NCBI GenBank assembly: GCA_029556545.1
Contig: JAKQEQ010000026.1
Span: 1 to 15,787, forward strand
Reading direction: 5' to 3'
DNA from: Candidatus Hydrogenedentota bacterium
GTDB taxonomy: Bacteria > Hydrogenedentota > Hydrogenedentia > Hydrogenedentales > JAGMZX01
Length of the DNA: 15,787 nucleotides
In this document: one piece after another, positions 15,296-15,787 of the stretch
How positions within the stretch are numbered: position 1 is the first letter of the stretch
Layout of the letters: every line of letters starts with the position of its first letter
Position numbers and translations under genes: made by a program
Notes under the pieces: generated by a model
What the model was told of the DNA's origin: nothing
The model's input: the letters and a program-made list of their open reading frames with translations, nothing else
Databases searched by the model: none

Positions 15296-15787
15296 TCACG
15301 CCGGCCCGGGACAGAAGCCGTCTTCGGTGTCGTCGCAGACATGATATCCGTTCGAATTATAGAGCTGAATCAGCCGCAGTAATTCCGTTAACCCGATCCG
15401 CCAGTCCGGCCCGGTGGGCGCGTAATCGCTTGCGTGGGGGCAACACGTCGTATCCGCGCCCGGGCCGGGGATATAACCGTCCTCCGTATCGCCCGGGTTT
15501 GCCGCGCAGTGGAGTCCGTCGGAATTGTAGAACTGAATCACCCGGAGCAGTTCGGTCAACTGGATGAGGTAATCATGATTCTGGTCCGCCGTATGCCACA
15601 GGCTTTCACAGGGGTCCGGCGGCGCCCCTTCGCCCTCGCCCTCGCCCTCACCTTCGCCCTCGCCCTCGCCCTCGCCCTCACCTTCACCCTCGCCCTCGCC
15701 CTCGCCCTCGCCCTCGCCCTCACCCTCGCCTTCGCCTTCGCCCTCGCCCTCACCTTCGCCCTCACCCTCACCCTCACCTTCGCCCCC
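15296..15787 (-). CDS. GE-linker protein with EF-hand-like C-terminal module (5' partial)
   Basis: The frame is open to the window edge, so the N-terminal domains lie beyond it. 163 residues are visible. Residues 1-53 are the (Gly-Glu) run; a short linker follows (APPDPCESLWHTA). The EF-hand-like loop here is DQNHDYLIQLTE, keeping D1, N3, D5 and E12 but with Tyr for the usual Gly at position 6. Two LTELLR.IQ.YNS.G elements and the ending DGFCPGPA match the other two proteins of this type. An extra Cys pair (TTCCPHASDY) is specific to this copy. It lies directly upstream of fibre-like gene 5 on the same strand (227-nt gap). The domain at its N-terminus cannot be seen, so its activity is unknown. 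Confidence 0.85.
   Translation of the reverse strand, partial: GGEGEGEGEGEGEGEGEGEGEGEGEGEGEGEGEGEGEGEGEGEGEGEGEGEGEGAPPDPCESLWHTADQNHDYLIQLTELLRVIQFYNSDGLHCAANPGDTEDGYIPGPGADTTCCPHASDYAPTGPDWRIGLTELLRLIQLYNSNGYHVCDDTEDGFCPGPA
15629..15787 (-). repeat. GE-encoding hexanucleotide repeat (continues past window)
   Basis: At least 26 Gly-Glu units on the minus strand made of GG(C/T)GA(G/A) hexamers, running to the last base. Confidence 0.92.

Noticed and set aside
15069-15299. N-terminal extension of fibre-like protein 5
   Set aside because: It translates the interspersed palindrome and the leader; a perfect AGGAGG and the paralogue-matching N-terminus place the start at 15068.

Overview
The window is GC-rich bacterial accessory DNA dominated by secreted, repeat-built surface proteins; it carries no housekeeping, RNA, phage-assembly or transposase genes. 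Long (Gly-Glu)n linkers followed by an EF-hand-like C-terminal module, many secreted paralogues, and intergenic palindromes of the type often mistranslated as 'HGRDARAT' suggest an uncultured environmental lineage such as Candidatus Hydrogenedentes or a Planctomycetes/Verrucomicrobia-like phylum. This placement is inferred from style and not proven.

Layout. Positions 1-1290 (+) hold the 3' end of a secreted protein with a jelly-roll-like domain, a B-repeat, GE linkers and an EF-hand-like C-terminus. Next come fibre-like protein 1 (1441-2928, +, phage tail-collar tip), a 41-residue membrane peptide (3079-3204, +), a non-coding stretch with a possible structured RNA, and a 225-bp MITE-like inverted-repeat element (3528-3752). 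Fibre-like protein 2 follows (3957-5453, +). A secreted beta-propeller glycosidase-like protein (5499-6746, -) and a secreted DUF1080/LamG-like protein (6915-7685, +) are divergently transcribed from a shared 168-nt region. A 42-bp hairpin tandem repeat (7704-7843) separates the latter from a seven-B-repeat protein with GE linker and EF-hand-like tail (7851-9932, -). Fibre-like proteins 3, 4 and 5 (10071-11630, 11754-13295, 13452-15068, all -) follow in tandem. The window ends inside another GE/EF-hand-like protein (15296-15787, -).

The main theme is a family of five secreted fibre-like paralogues. All share a signal peptide, an N-terminal 'TYQGVLRD...PYAFHA' head and a stalk with 21-residue repeats. 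The C-terminal tip is exchangeable: one tail collar, one unique tip, and three copies of an unrecognised roughly 125-residue domain. Nucleotide blocks that are 96-98% identical inside otherwise diverged genes, one gene that looks mosaic, and a clean 63-nt stalk-repeat indel point to ongoing recombination. Each fibre cluster is flanked, on the same strand, by a GE-linker/EF-hand-like protein. I infer a cell-surface display or adhesion system that diversifies by module exchange; its function is not shown by the sequence.
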